Shown piece by piece: positions 36,062-46,427 of a DNA stretch of 64,000 nt. The stretch is taken from contig NC_083601.1 in assembly GCF_029168945.1 (NCBI RefSeq), positions 70,359,595 to 70,423,594 on the forward strand, written 5' to 3'. Each line of letters opens with the position of its first letter. The stretch's first letter is position 1. The notes beneath the pieces were generated by a model. That model was given only the letters and a program-made list of their open reading frames with translations, was not told the origin of the DNA and did no database searches. The position numbers and the translations under genes were made by a program. The stretch is from Cannabis sativa (taxonomy: Eukaryota > Streptophyta > Magnoliopsida > Rosales > Cannabaceae).

Positions 36062-39000
36062 AACTCCCACTTGCACTAATATAAAACAAAATGTGCATTT
36101 CAAATAATCTCAACAGCTTGATATACAAATCAAGTGTAGTAGTAGTAAACTCCTCGTAATAGGATCTGAATGGTTGAATTAAACACAACCCTTCCTCCAC
36201 TATTACTCTTCCTTAATCACAATATCATTGATAATGTGAAATTCCTCTCTATATGTCTACTCTCTTGGGATACTGGATTCTCTACCTTTGGCAACTACTT
36301 TTGGTTAATCAGGAAATTAACACTAGTAGTTAAGGCAATTTGGAATGGTGCCAAAAATGTATAGAACTTTCCTTAGACTGAATAAGTACCTTTCCTGCAA
36401 CTTTAACATTCAGTCCCTTTCTGGTAGACCTAGAGACTTCAGATAGGGTTTTACACTTCTCCAAAATCACTATTCCACCCCCAGAGTAACCACCATCTTA
36501 TCAGAAAGATTTTCTAGCACAAAGGAAAATTTCGAAATCTGATATGGTGTAGTCTAAGAGTTTTAAACACACTCTAATCGACTAACATATAGTTCCTCTT
36601 CTTAATCTTAAGATTTACTTGATTGTCTTCCAATGTTCTTCTCTTGGATTAATCTGATACCTACTCATTACTCCCACTCACAGCAGGTGTCTGGTCTAAG
36701 GCATAAAAAAGCATATCTAAGACCTCTCACTGTTGATTTAAGAAATTCTTTCATGGCTTTATCTTTTCTGGAATAGTTGAGACTTTTCCTTAGATAAATA
36801 AAATCTATGTCTAAGAAGTTGTGAAGCTTCTATGGATTTCCATTAGAAAGAAAATGCTTCAGCATCTTAGTAAAGTAAGTTGCTTGCATTACAGTGAGTG
36901 ATTACTAGGTATACAACAAGCCATAGGTTTAGATAAACTCAAACCTATAATACTAAGAACTGGAAGTTTTGTTAAGTCCATAGAATAGACTTATTAACTA
37001 AAATTTCCTTTTATGTCCTTGTAATAGAAAACTTTAGGTTATTCCATGTGAATGGATTAAACCATAGTTCTATTGGCTTTTCTTCTTAGTTTCTTATCTT
37101 GACAATCCATTACTTGTTTAAACTCACAATGGATTTTAATCACTATTGTCTCCCAAGTCATAATAAGGTGAGTTCCTAGAAACTCTCCCACTACGACAAG
37201 GTACCGTGAATTATGTCTAAGAAAACTAAATGGTATTAGCCTCTTTGGTTGTGACAAGACAACAAAGGCAGTGGGATCATTATATGTCAAATAAGATGAT
37301 AGAACACTTTTGGAATCAAGAAATAAATATCTCCTTTATTTGCTACTTTATTTTCAGACTTTGTCATTATCTTAGAAAAGTAGTATTTGTTTGAACAAAC
37401 ACTTTCTTATCTATTGACTATGGGATGGTCCACCCTTAATCACTTAGAATAGCTAACAAACCATGGTTAACAGTTCTAGCTTTTCTTAAGATTTTGATTA
37501 GGTCATCCATGAATCTAGTAATAATTTACATTAAGTATACAACCATTACATCATTCTAAAATTGTATTACTATAGAAGGTTTTAGGCAACGACTAGTAAC
37601 TAATCATCAATATACAAATCCAAATTTCTGGGGAGGTAAGTTTGGATATAATTCAAAATCAATTTAATGATCTTTGAACTGCATATCTACTAACTATTTC
37701 TCCACCCCTATCAGTTTGCAAGATCTTTAACCACTTACCTTAATGGTTTATCACCATTGCTAGAAATTCAGAAATTTTTCAAACATTTCAAATTTCTTTG
37801 CATAAGGTATAATCTAGAGTGATCATTTTAAGAATACAACGAAAAACTCATATCCAACCCTGAATGTACATCCATCTGCGAATGAGATGAACTAATCTCA
37901 GTGGATATAGGCATATTAACTCTTTGCAGAGATTGATCTTGTCAAAACCACTATGATCAAGATACAAATGCCATAGATTAATAAAAAATGTGGTAGTGTC
38001 TTTTGATGACTTAGGTTTAGTTACATCAAAGAGTTCTTAGAATAGTGCAAGTGGATCCTGGTCACAGAATACCAAACTCATATTCCATGCAGTTTGAATC
38101 CATTAATAGAAGATGGATATTAAACACTTGAGAAAGTGTAACTGTATTGTATTCTGGAATTAGAAATATAAGTAAATTTCTGTTTGGATTCTAAAATTAA
38201 AGTCAAAGACTTAATTTATACCAAATAAAATGAGTAATTCTATCATGGACCAACACTACTTATTTAGCTCTAAGTCTGATTTTCCCATACAAGTAGGAGA
38301 TTTCTAAGATTGAGGATTTATATCAATTTGGAATAGAATATCGGGATTATAATCACATGCGTCATTTAATTTCTTAAGAGAAAATATAGAATGACATGAA
38401 ATGATTTATAGACCATTCATCCAATGATATGTTATTGAGCTAATTCGAAATGAATAAGCAAAGAGGAATTAGGATAATTTCGTTGTGTAATAAGAATCCA
38501 ACGATGCTTCGATTAACGAAAGTCAAAGTAATCTTATTTATATAATCTTCTTGTTTCATATCGTAAAAATACTAGTCTAAGGTGTCATCGATTGATGAAC
38601 AGCTAGATGTTGCATATACAATATTTATCTTTCGAGATCTAACACTATTATGTATGTCTAATGGTGAAAATCCACTAGGGATTTATCTCATTAGATAAAC
38701 AAACCAAGTTCGACCAACAATGAAGATTCGAAATTAAACTACAACATAATAATAGAAAATAACATGGTTCAATATAAATTCATACACAATTCAGAAATTA
38801 TTAAACATATAGCAAGTAGGAATGACAAGTGAAAATACTAAAACATACAATCCTAAATAATTTCCAAGGTTTTCAACAAACTGATATCAGTGTCCCGTTT
38901 AGACGAGAGTCAAAGCTACCATCCATTGAATAGAGTTGTCAGCTCATCTAAAATGTTAATCATTCTAGCAACCTTTTATTCGATCAAGATTGGAATTCAG

Positions 39001-39085
39001 CGTTGTCCCGTTTAGGCGAGAGTCAAGGCAATTCTATCTTATGAGCTTCCACCATTGTTTCATAATTTGCAAGTCAAATATGGTC
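36062..39085 (-). repeat. LARD copy D internal region, part 1 (with PPT at 36062-36076)
   Basis: The minus strand reads GTGCAAGTGGGAGTT directly before the LTR, a copia-like PPT. The rest is AT-rich and non-coding, collinear with 1-2420 and 5630-6134. It is interrupted by the Tat element after the TSD GCTAC (39086-39090) and resumes at 51413. Open frames are short and motif-free. Confidence 0.78.
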
Positions 39086-39115
39086 GCTACTGTTGCTCCT
39101 AAAATCGCCCAATAT

Positions 39116-39144
39116 ACGTGGACCAGTCAGGAAGGGACACGTGG
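39116..39144 (+). promoter_or_regulatory. Pair of ACGTGG (ABRE/G-box type) motifs in the Tat LTR
   Basis: ACGTGG occurs at 39116-39121 and 39139-39144; the second is part of a full CACGTG G-box (39138-39143). They lie near the start of U3, about 460 bp upstream of the TATA box. ACGTGG is the core bound by plant bZIP factors in abscisic-acid and stress responses (established). Activity here is inferred. The same pair is at 50652-50680. Confidence 0.45.
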
Positions 39145-39599
39145 ATCAAATTACTTGAGAAGAACTGCTAAGTCTTTGTATGACACCAGGAAGCGTTATT
39201 CGCATGGGTCCCGGAAGATGCACCCGGAGTACAAGGTACTCCCGGAAGCGAGCATAGCTTAAAGGCACTCCGGGATGTGTCAGGTCTCTCCCGAGACATC
39301 AAGTCGCATTTAATGCTGCATGGGAGGAAGCGTGTTGGGACTGTAACACGCAATAAAGTCTGACGGCACATCCCCCAAACAGCAGCGCTACAGTAATGAT
39401 CATTTAAGTCTAGCGACGGCTACTCTGCGAAGAGTCACGTCAATCATAAGACAAAAAGGACATTCTCCATAAAAACCCTACATCACCTAGGGATTTGACC
39501 ATGCATCACCCATGGTATATTCATCGGAAATGCCCAACTTTATGGATACTTACAGACACATGTGTAAGTACAATTCTAGGGATTGCCCCACTAAAACAC

Positions 39600-39607
39600 T
39601 ATAAATA
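39600..39607 (+). promoter_or_regulatory. TATA box of the Tat LTR promoter
   Basis: TATAAATA in the context CACTATAAATACCCC, a strong plant TATA consensus. Transcription would start about 30 bp downstream, leaving an R-U5 of roughly 230 bp. The copy in the 3' LTR is at 51136-51143. Confidence 0.7.
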
Positions 39608-39871
39608 CCCCCTCAAAGCTCATTTAATGGGGTCGGAGAATCTTGGCTGCTTAAGAGCAAACAGAGAAAAAACTCACCAAGAACATTCTTTGTATTAAAG
39701 AGAGAAACATTCTCCCATGTGTAGAATCTGTATTAAAGATATCCATAAATATCAGTGGCTCGTGGACTAAGGCTCATTAACGCCCCAACCACGTAAAAAG
39801 TCTTCATCTCGCTTTCTTACAGCTCATTATTATATTCATATTTTATTAGTTGCCGAAAACCTCGGTCAACA

Positions 39872-39934
39872 TTTTGGTGCTTTCATTGAGAGCTGAGGAA
39901 AGCTGCTTCACAACAAGCATTTAACTTCACAACA
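39872..39934 (+). other. Tat leader with candidate primer-binding site
   Basis: TGGTGCTTTCATTGAGAG (39875-39892) begins with the TGG expected opposite a tRNA CCA end, four bases after the LTR. It does not match the iMet PBS used by the chromoviruses here. The primer tRNA is not identified. Confidence 0.6.
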
Positions 39935-41950
39935 ATGGTGGAGACAAGAGCTACACGTCACCCTCGCCCTCTAGAAGACGCTCAAGATCCCAATGAAGAG
40001 GATGTAGCCTCAAGGGCGGCAGAGGAGTCCGAGGAAGAAGTTCCGGATGAAAACCACGAGGAACACCTCGACGAATACGCTTACGATGATGGAAGCTACC
40101 AAGAGCTGGTGCTTCTCAGACAAAAAGCCATCGATCACGAAGCAGAGATCGAAGCTCAGAAAGTGCAAAATCAAAAGATGCATGAGGTGATGCTAGCCAT
40201 GCAAAAAGCCATGGAGGCAGCTGGCATTCACGTGCATCCCAAGGCAATGGCCGCTGGACTCGGTGGGGAGCCAGCTACGTCTTCGCCCAATTCCCGGCGG
40301 CAAAGGCCTAGGGAACCCTAGCCCTATAAGGCACCCCGAGGAAAACCAAATAAAAAACCCTACTTCTGCCCTGGTCGAAAGAAAAAGGCGCAGGATCCGC
40401 GTAAGGTCCGCTCAGATTTCCCTAAAGGGAAAGGTCCGCAGAGGGGCAAGCCCCAAAGAGGGAGTCTTGGCCCTCAGGATCGAGGGGACCGAAAAGCGTT
40501 CCGTGCACCGAGAACCGGGGGGTAGAGGCGGAGGAGGACGAGAGATGTCCACCCGTTGATTTGAGAAATCAAATCAATGGGAATCGAGGTGACCTCCGGG
40601 ATCACCTTGATCGAAAAGATACGGACCGAAGTCTCCTCGGGTGCGTAAACGAAGGGATTATGGCGAGCTTGCCATCCTTCGAAAAGATATTGCCGAGTCT
40701 CCGGAGGCGGAAGGGAGATGACTCCGACTCGGATAGTGAGGACCGGGAGCCCGGTGCCAAGCATATCCTGGAGGCGGAGCTCCTAAAAACTTCAAAATGC
40801 CGAAATGGCGGCATATGCGGGAACTCAGGCCCCGGTGATCACTGTCACGATTCAACCGAGTCATGACGGTCATGCGGGTCGGCAATGACGCCAAATGCCT
40901 ATGCTTCCCCCTCACTACGAGCGGTTCGGCGGAGGAGTGGTTCAAGAAACTAGAACCGGGATCGGTGGGATGTTGGAACAAACTCCAAACCAACTTCGGA
41001 GACAATTTGTCGCCGCCGGAAGGTCAATTTGGAGGTTAGTGCCTTGACTAACATCAAGCAACTACCCACCGAGACCTTGAAGAATTACATCAAGAGGTTC
41101 GAGAGGAGGCCTCGAAGACCAAGAAGGTTGACGACGGACAACGGCTTGCGCTTCTCCAAGCGAGGAATCCGTCTTGGGACTCCTGCAGGAACGAATTACG
41201 GCAAGAAGGCGGCTGCTAGCCTTCGGGACTTCCAGAAGCGAGTCCAAAAATATATTAACCTCGAAGAAGCCCAGATCGTGGCTTATGGAGGCTATTATCC
41301 CACCGGGATAGCAGGGTACATGCCAGGAGTATCGCCCTCGGGTACTGTCCCGACCGCGACCCCTCCGGTTAGTGGCATACGGTTTTCTGCCACTCCGGGT
41401 ACAACCAAGGCCAAGCTCTGCCCCCGGCATCTTCCCATTACGGCAATCCGTCCGGGGTGAATGGACGGGCTCCTTCACAGGCTGCCCCAACCGCTAGCTT
41501 AACAGGCCCTACTCAAGGGTCTAGAAGCAAGAGGTCTTCCAAAGGCAGCACCCGAACGGGAGAGAAGCGCCAAAGAAGGGGTACACACCCCAATACACCC
41601 GGTACACGAGCTCACGGACTCTCGGGAACGTGTCTATTTTGCCACAAGGCGAATACGCATTCACAGGAGACCCCGGCCATTGTACGGGGACGGCTCCGGA
41701 GAGATCCAAGCAAAAGGTGCGAATATCACAACGACATCGGCCACAGCACCAACGAGTGTAAAAATCTCAAAGATGAGATTGAAAATCTGATCCGGTTGGG
41801 CCACCTCTATGAGTGGATCAAGAATAGGTTACCCCACCTTAACCCGGCGGGTGGCGGGGGCATGCCTTCGGGAACACCGGGGGTACGGCGGGAGTATTGC
41901 CTCCGGTGCTCCGCGAGTGACACCCGGCATATGCCGGACTACGCCTCGGC
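39935..41950 (+). pseudogene. Tat gag, frameshifted as read
   Basis: The start ATG at 39935 opens a 129-codon frame with an acidic N-terminus and a coiled stretch. Recognisable parts further on, in changing frames, are the Gag core near 41020-41110 (VSALTNIKQLPTETLKNYIKRF), a region near 41190-41300 (LRDFQKRVQKYINLEEAQ) and a zinc-knuckle-like C-x2-H-x4-H-x4-C motif at 41718-41759, followed by ECKNLKDEIENLIRLGHL. Frames change at least at about 40270, 41000, 41120 and 41400. Several breaks coincide with places where CAG appears to have become CGG or lost a base. Confidence 0.85.
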
Positions 41951-42560
41951 CTAATGGACGGGTAGCCATGATCTCCGGAGGTCCCCATATCGGAGGAAAC
42001 ACTCGAAAGGAGCGAAAGAGATATGCCGAGGCTGCAAGGCACAGTGAGGTGTGGGAGGTCACCCAACTCCCAGCTCAAAGGCCTCGGCTAATGGACCAAC
42101 CCATAACGTTCACGGAAGAAGACGCCAAGACGGTGCGTTTTCCTCATCACGACCGTGGTCATAGAGACCCCCATTGCAAATAAAGTAGTGGCCGGGGTCA
42201 CGATTGATAATGGAAGTTAGTGAACTTGCTCTTCAAAGAGGCCTTCGGCTGCGATAGGGTTGACCGACCGGGACCTCTCTCCTAGCGGATCGCGGCTCAC
42301 GGGGTTTAACGGGACAACTCTAATCCCGATGGGAAAAGTCGGGCTCCCGGTTACCTGTGCCGGACACTCCCGAGCACGTTTAAGTATTGCACCTTCGTGG
42401 TGGTAGGCGCAACGGCCTACAACGCAATCTTAGGCCGACCGGCCCTCGTCGACTTTGGTGCAATAACTTCCATCCGACACCTATGCCTAAAATTTCCTAC
42501 CCAGGAAGCCGGAGTCGGAACGGTGAGGGGAAACCAAGGAGAGGCCAGGCAATGTTACAA
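41951..42560 (+). pseudogene. Tat protease
   Basis: Aspartic protease domain. The pre-domain segment QPITFTEEDAKTVRFPHHD lies near 42097-42150. The catalytic IDNG is at 42203-42214, followed almost at once by a stop. The C-terminal part GATAYNAILGRPAL lies near 42406-42450 in another frame. At least two frame changes separate them. Confidence 0.85.
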
Positions 42561-42600
42561 CGTTGCCACCCACTTGCCAGTGCTCATGGTCGGGGGCCCC

Positions 42601-43720
42601 CAGCGAGAGAAGGCTGAAGAAGACGAGTTGGATCCTCGTATAGGATCCGAAAGGGTCGTAGAACCGATGGAGGACGTCGAAGAGATACCAGTGTGCGACG
42701 ACGACTCCACCAAAGTACTCCGGATAGGGAGAGGCCTAGATCCGGAGGAAAAGGATAAAATAATAAAAACACTGAAGGGCGCCATTGATGTTTTTGCATG
42801 GCGCCAAGAGGACATGGCCAGAGCATCGGCCCTCATGTCATCACCCATGTCCTCAACGTCAACCCGGACATGCCTCCTATACAACAAAAGAGACGCCCGC
42901 TGGACTCGGCGAAAGCCGAGGCCTTAGAGAAAGAGGTGGATAAACTTTTGTCCAACAGCATGATCCGCGACGTATACTATCCGGAATGGCTGGCCAATCC
43001 GGTCCTGGTGCCCAACCCGAACGGGACTTGGCGGGTTTGCATAGATTTCACAGATCTAAACAAAGCACCTTGAAAAGGGCTGCTTCCGCTGCCCGGGATT
43101 GACCAAATGGTGGACGCCACCTCGGATTTAAGCGCTATCTTTCATGGATGTCTATGCGGGTACAATCAAATAAATATGCATACGGCGGATCGGGGAGTGC
43201 ACTAGCTTCGGGGCCGATAAGGGGGTATACTGTTACCTAGTCATGCCTTTCGGACTGAAAAACGCCGGAGCAACCTATCAAAGAATGGTTAACCGGATGT
43301 TTAAAAGCCTCCTGGGACGAAACATGGAAGTATATGTAGACGACATGCTCGTCAAATCCAAAGCATGCAATAGCCATGCAAACGACTTAGAAGAATGTTT
43401 CGAAGTCGTCGAAGATACGGCATGAAGCTCAATCAGAAGAAGTGTACCTTCGGAGTCAAGTCGGGAAAATTCACAGGCTTCATAGTCGACGAGAGGGGGA
43501 TCGAGGCAAACCGGAGAAAATCCAAGCTCTCTTGGACATGCCATCCCCCAAGACACATAAGGACGTGCAAAGTTTGACCGGAAAGGTGGCCGCCTTGAGC
43601 CGTTTTATCTCACGATCCACGGACAAGTGCATACCCTTCTTCAACATACTGAAGAAATGCCAAAAGTTCGAATGGACGGACGAATGCGAAGAGGCATTCA
43701 AGAGGCTAAAAGACCATATG
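42601..43720 (+). pseudogene. Tat reverse transcriptase
   Basis: The pre-RT region (LDPRIGSERVVEPMEDVEEI, near 42631-42690) is followed by fingers (YPEWLANPVLVPNPNGTWRV, near 42980-43040) and palm (MPFGLKNAGATYQRMVNRM, 43243-43299). The catalytic YVDD is at 43333-43344, then MLVKSK. The catalytic pair is intact. Frame changes occur near 42840, 43070-43240, 43405 and 43500. At 43405 a conserved CAGA is read as CGA, which causes the stop at about 43423. Confidence 0.9.
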
Positions 43721-44110
43721 GCCAAACCCCCTATACTATCAAAGCCGTCCTCGGAGAAGACTTGTTCCTTTACTTGGCGGTCTCAGAACATGCGGTCGAT
43801 CTTTGCATTGGTCGGGAGGAAGAAAAGATCCGGCATCCCGTGTACTATGTTAGTAAACGCATGATAGGGGCCGAGACAAGGTACCGGTCATTGAAAAGCT
43901 AGTATTCTGCCTCCTGATGGCATCACGGAAGTTGAGACCATACTTCCAAGCCCATCCAATCAGAGTTTTTACCAATCATCCACTCCGGCAAGTCCTCCGA
44001 AACACCGAAGCCTCCGGAAGACTCCTCAAATAGGCAATGGAGCTGAGTCGGTTTGACTTGCATTACGTGCCCGGATTTACGTAAAAGGCCAAGCCTTGGC
44101 GGACTTCATC
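43721..44110 (+). pseudogene. Tat RNase H (first RNase H domain)
   Basis: Segments DLFLYLAVSEHAV (about 43760-43800), EEEKIRHPVYYVSKRMIGAETRY (about 43817-43885), LMASRKLRPYFQAHPI (about 43914-43964) and FDLHYVPGF (about 44052-44078) follow the order of the retroviral RNase H in Tat elements. Catalytic acids cannot be assigned with confidence because of frameshifts. Confidence 0.8.
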
Positions 44111-44160
44111 ATAGAATGTAATGAAGCCGAGGCAACGACCAATACTCGGAGCCACCCATT

Positions 44161-44520
44161 CCCACTTGGAGAGTATTTGTGGATGGAGCTTCAAACGAAA
44201 ACGGCTCGGGAGCCGGAGTGGCTATGATATCACCCATCGGGTTGCGGCTCCGAGCGGCACTCCGATTCAACTTCACGGCTTCGAATAACGAAGCCGAGTA
44301 TGAGCCACGATAGCGGGGCTAAAATTGGCTAAAGGTTTGTAGGAGCCAAGAGGGTGGAAATCTACGGTGATTCCCGAGTGGTCGTAAACCAAGTATCCGG
44401 AGAATACCAAACCCGCGGCGAAAGGATGGCCGCGTACGTAACAATAGTCCGAGAAGCTGCTCCACGAGTTCACGGACTATAAAATTAAAAGAATCCCCAG
44501 AAAAGAACGCTCATGCGGAC
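44161..44520 (+). pseudogene. Tat archaeal-type RNase H (second RNase H domain)
   Basis: WRVFVDGASNENGSGAGVAMIS starts at about 44167, with the first catalytic Asp at 44182-44184. SNNEAEYE (about 44281-44304) supplies the Glu and IYGDSRVVVNQVSGEYQTRGER (about 44361-44426) the next Asp. This second, plant-archaeal type RNase H is diagnostic of the Tat lineage (family knowledge). It is broken by two or three frameshifts. Confidence 0.88.
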
Positions 44521-44739
44521 TGTCGGCTAAGTTAGCCTCGGATAGTGAGATCGAAGAGCGGGGGTAGTACCGTGGAACGCTTGGCGAGCCAAGCATCAAA
44601 ATAAAAGAGACCACACAAACGGTTGGGCAAGAACCCATTTGGATGGTCCCCATCATAAAATACATAACCACGGGTGAGTTGCCCCAAGAGAGGGCCTTTG
44701 TCTCGAAAGATTCGGTATCGGGCTCATCGTTATGTAATG

Positions 44740-45869
44740 ATGGATCAAATTCTCTACGGAGAGGACTCAACATGCCTTATTTAAGGTGTGTATCGGACCA
44801 CGAAGCTAGACAAATCATCTTTGGAGGTCCACGAAGGGTTCTGTGGAGATCATACGGGAGGACCCGGCCTCTCAAAGAAAATATTGAGGCGGGGATACTT
44901 CGGCCAACAATGAAAAAAGATTGTATAGACTATGTCCAAAAGTGTGACTCGTGCCAACGGTACGCGAACATACGAGAGCTCCTCCAAATGAGATCACGGC
45001 GATGACAAGCCTGGCCCTTCGCGGTACGGGGCATAGATCTCATCGGGTCTCTACCTACGGGAAAAGGAGGAGTAAAGTATGCAATAGTAGAGGTAGACTA
45101 CTTCACCAAATGGACAGAGGCTGAGCCTATGAAGACAATAACCGCTAAGAAGGCGTTGGACTTTGTTGTCAAAAACATAGTGTGTCGATACGGCTTACCT
45201 CACAAAATAGTCTCAGACAATGGAAAGCAATTTGATTGCGAGGAATTCTTGGCACGCAACCGAGCACGGAGTAGTGAAAAGCTTCAGCGGTAGCCGGCCT
45301 CGAAACAAACGGCCGGGCGGAGGCGGTCAATAAAATCCTAAAGGTCACCTTGAAAAAGAAGGCTGGCGGCTTGTAAAAATAAACGGCACGAAGAATTGCC
45401 AAGGGTATTGTGGGCCTACGGACGACCCCAGGAACCACAACCGGTCATTCGCCGGTTCTCAATGGCATACGGTTGTGAAGCAATGGTCCGGTGGAAACAT
45501 TATTCCCATCCCACGGGAGAACGACCTACGATCCGACCACTAATCGAGGCCACTGCTCCAAGAAGCTGCGGATCAAGTCGAAGAACTCGGGATGAGTCCC
45601 AAATACGGATGGCCGCTTATCAAAAGAAGGTGACCAAGTATTTTAACTCCAAGGTTAAAAACAGAAAATTCGCTATCGGTGACATGGTCCTAAGAAGGGT
45701 CTTCCCAGCCACCCAAGAACCCGGAGTGGGGGTACTTGGACCAAATTGGGAAGGACCATATGAAATCGAGGACGAAATCGGCTGCGGCACTTACAAGGCG
45801 AAAAGAATGGACGGAACTACTGTCCCAAGAGCCTGGAATGCCGATCACCTCAGAAAATACTACCAGTAG
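44740..45869 (+). pseudogene. Tat integrase
   Basis: The zinc finger region runs from YLRCVSDHEARQII (about 44780) to CIDYVQKCDSCQRYAN (44923-44970). The core has catalytic Asp in GIDLIG (45036-45038), Asp in VSDNGK (45216-45218) and Glu (45320-45322). The C-terminal part (45596-45869) is open and ends DHLRKYYQ before TAG. No chromodomain is present, as expected for non-chromovirus Tat elements. Frameshifts affect the finger, the region after the second Asp and 45400-45600. NGQAE, nearly invariant in this family, appears as NGRAE because two CAG-type triplets read CGG/CGG. Confidence 0.9.
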
Positions 45870-46014
45870 CGAATTAAACTTAGCTTTTGTTCAAAGGGTT
45901 TGTACCGTCCAAATGTATGCCTCCTCTATATTAAATAAAACTGAGTGCCTTAAAAACAAAGTTTCTATGCCACTCAGGGGGGTACTAGGGTATACCGCAC
46001 GGACAAACAAAAAC

Positions 46015-46260
46015 AAGCTAAGTAAAATATCCTGACCCAAAGGGCAGGTCAAGCTAAGTAAAACATCCTGACCCAAAGGGTAGGTTAAGCTAAGTAAAAT
46101 ATCCTGACCCAAAGGGCAGGTCAAAAACATGCGCAAAAATAAAAGGCGTAAGTATGAAATCCTGAGCCAAAGGACAGGTTGAAATATATAAAGTGTGGAA
46201 AAAAGATCGCACATATATATAAATAAAAAAAAAATATAAAATATCCTAGCCCGAAGGTTA
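46015..46260 (+). repeat. Tandem repeat of about 36 bp between integrase and the antisense gene
   Basis: Three near-identical units (aatatcctgacccaaaggg core, separated by aggtcaagctaagtaa) lie at about 46020-46125, with two diverged units near 46160 and 46240. It lies where the plus-strand pol transcript and the antisense gene would end, so it could act in 3'-end formation of either. That is speculation. Confidence 0.8.
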
Positions 46261-46427
46261 GGTCATACACATATAAATGGCCCGGGGACAGGCCTTAAAT
46301 TGTCTCCCCTTCAAATAAAAGCTGCCGCCTGTAAGTAAATTGTTCTAAGGCAGCAGCAAGTATGTACAAAGAAAAAAAAAAGAGTTATGAAAAGAACAGG
46401 TACAATCTGGGTCAGTAATATGGCAGC
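46261..46427. other. Short spacer between the tandem repeat and the antisense stop codon
   Basis: AT-rich sequence without a gene. An imperfect inverted repeat (ctgccgcct .. aggcagcag, about 46322-46364) and an A-rich run at 46367-46381 are visible. Confidence 0.4.

Larger units (their letters stand above)
39091..39871 (+). repeat. 5' LTR of the Tat element
   Basis: 781 bp. It differs from the 3' LTR (50627-51407) at three sites: near 39449 (g/a), near 39483 (t/g) and near 39717 (t/a). Promoter elements are listed separately. Confidence 0.95.
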
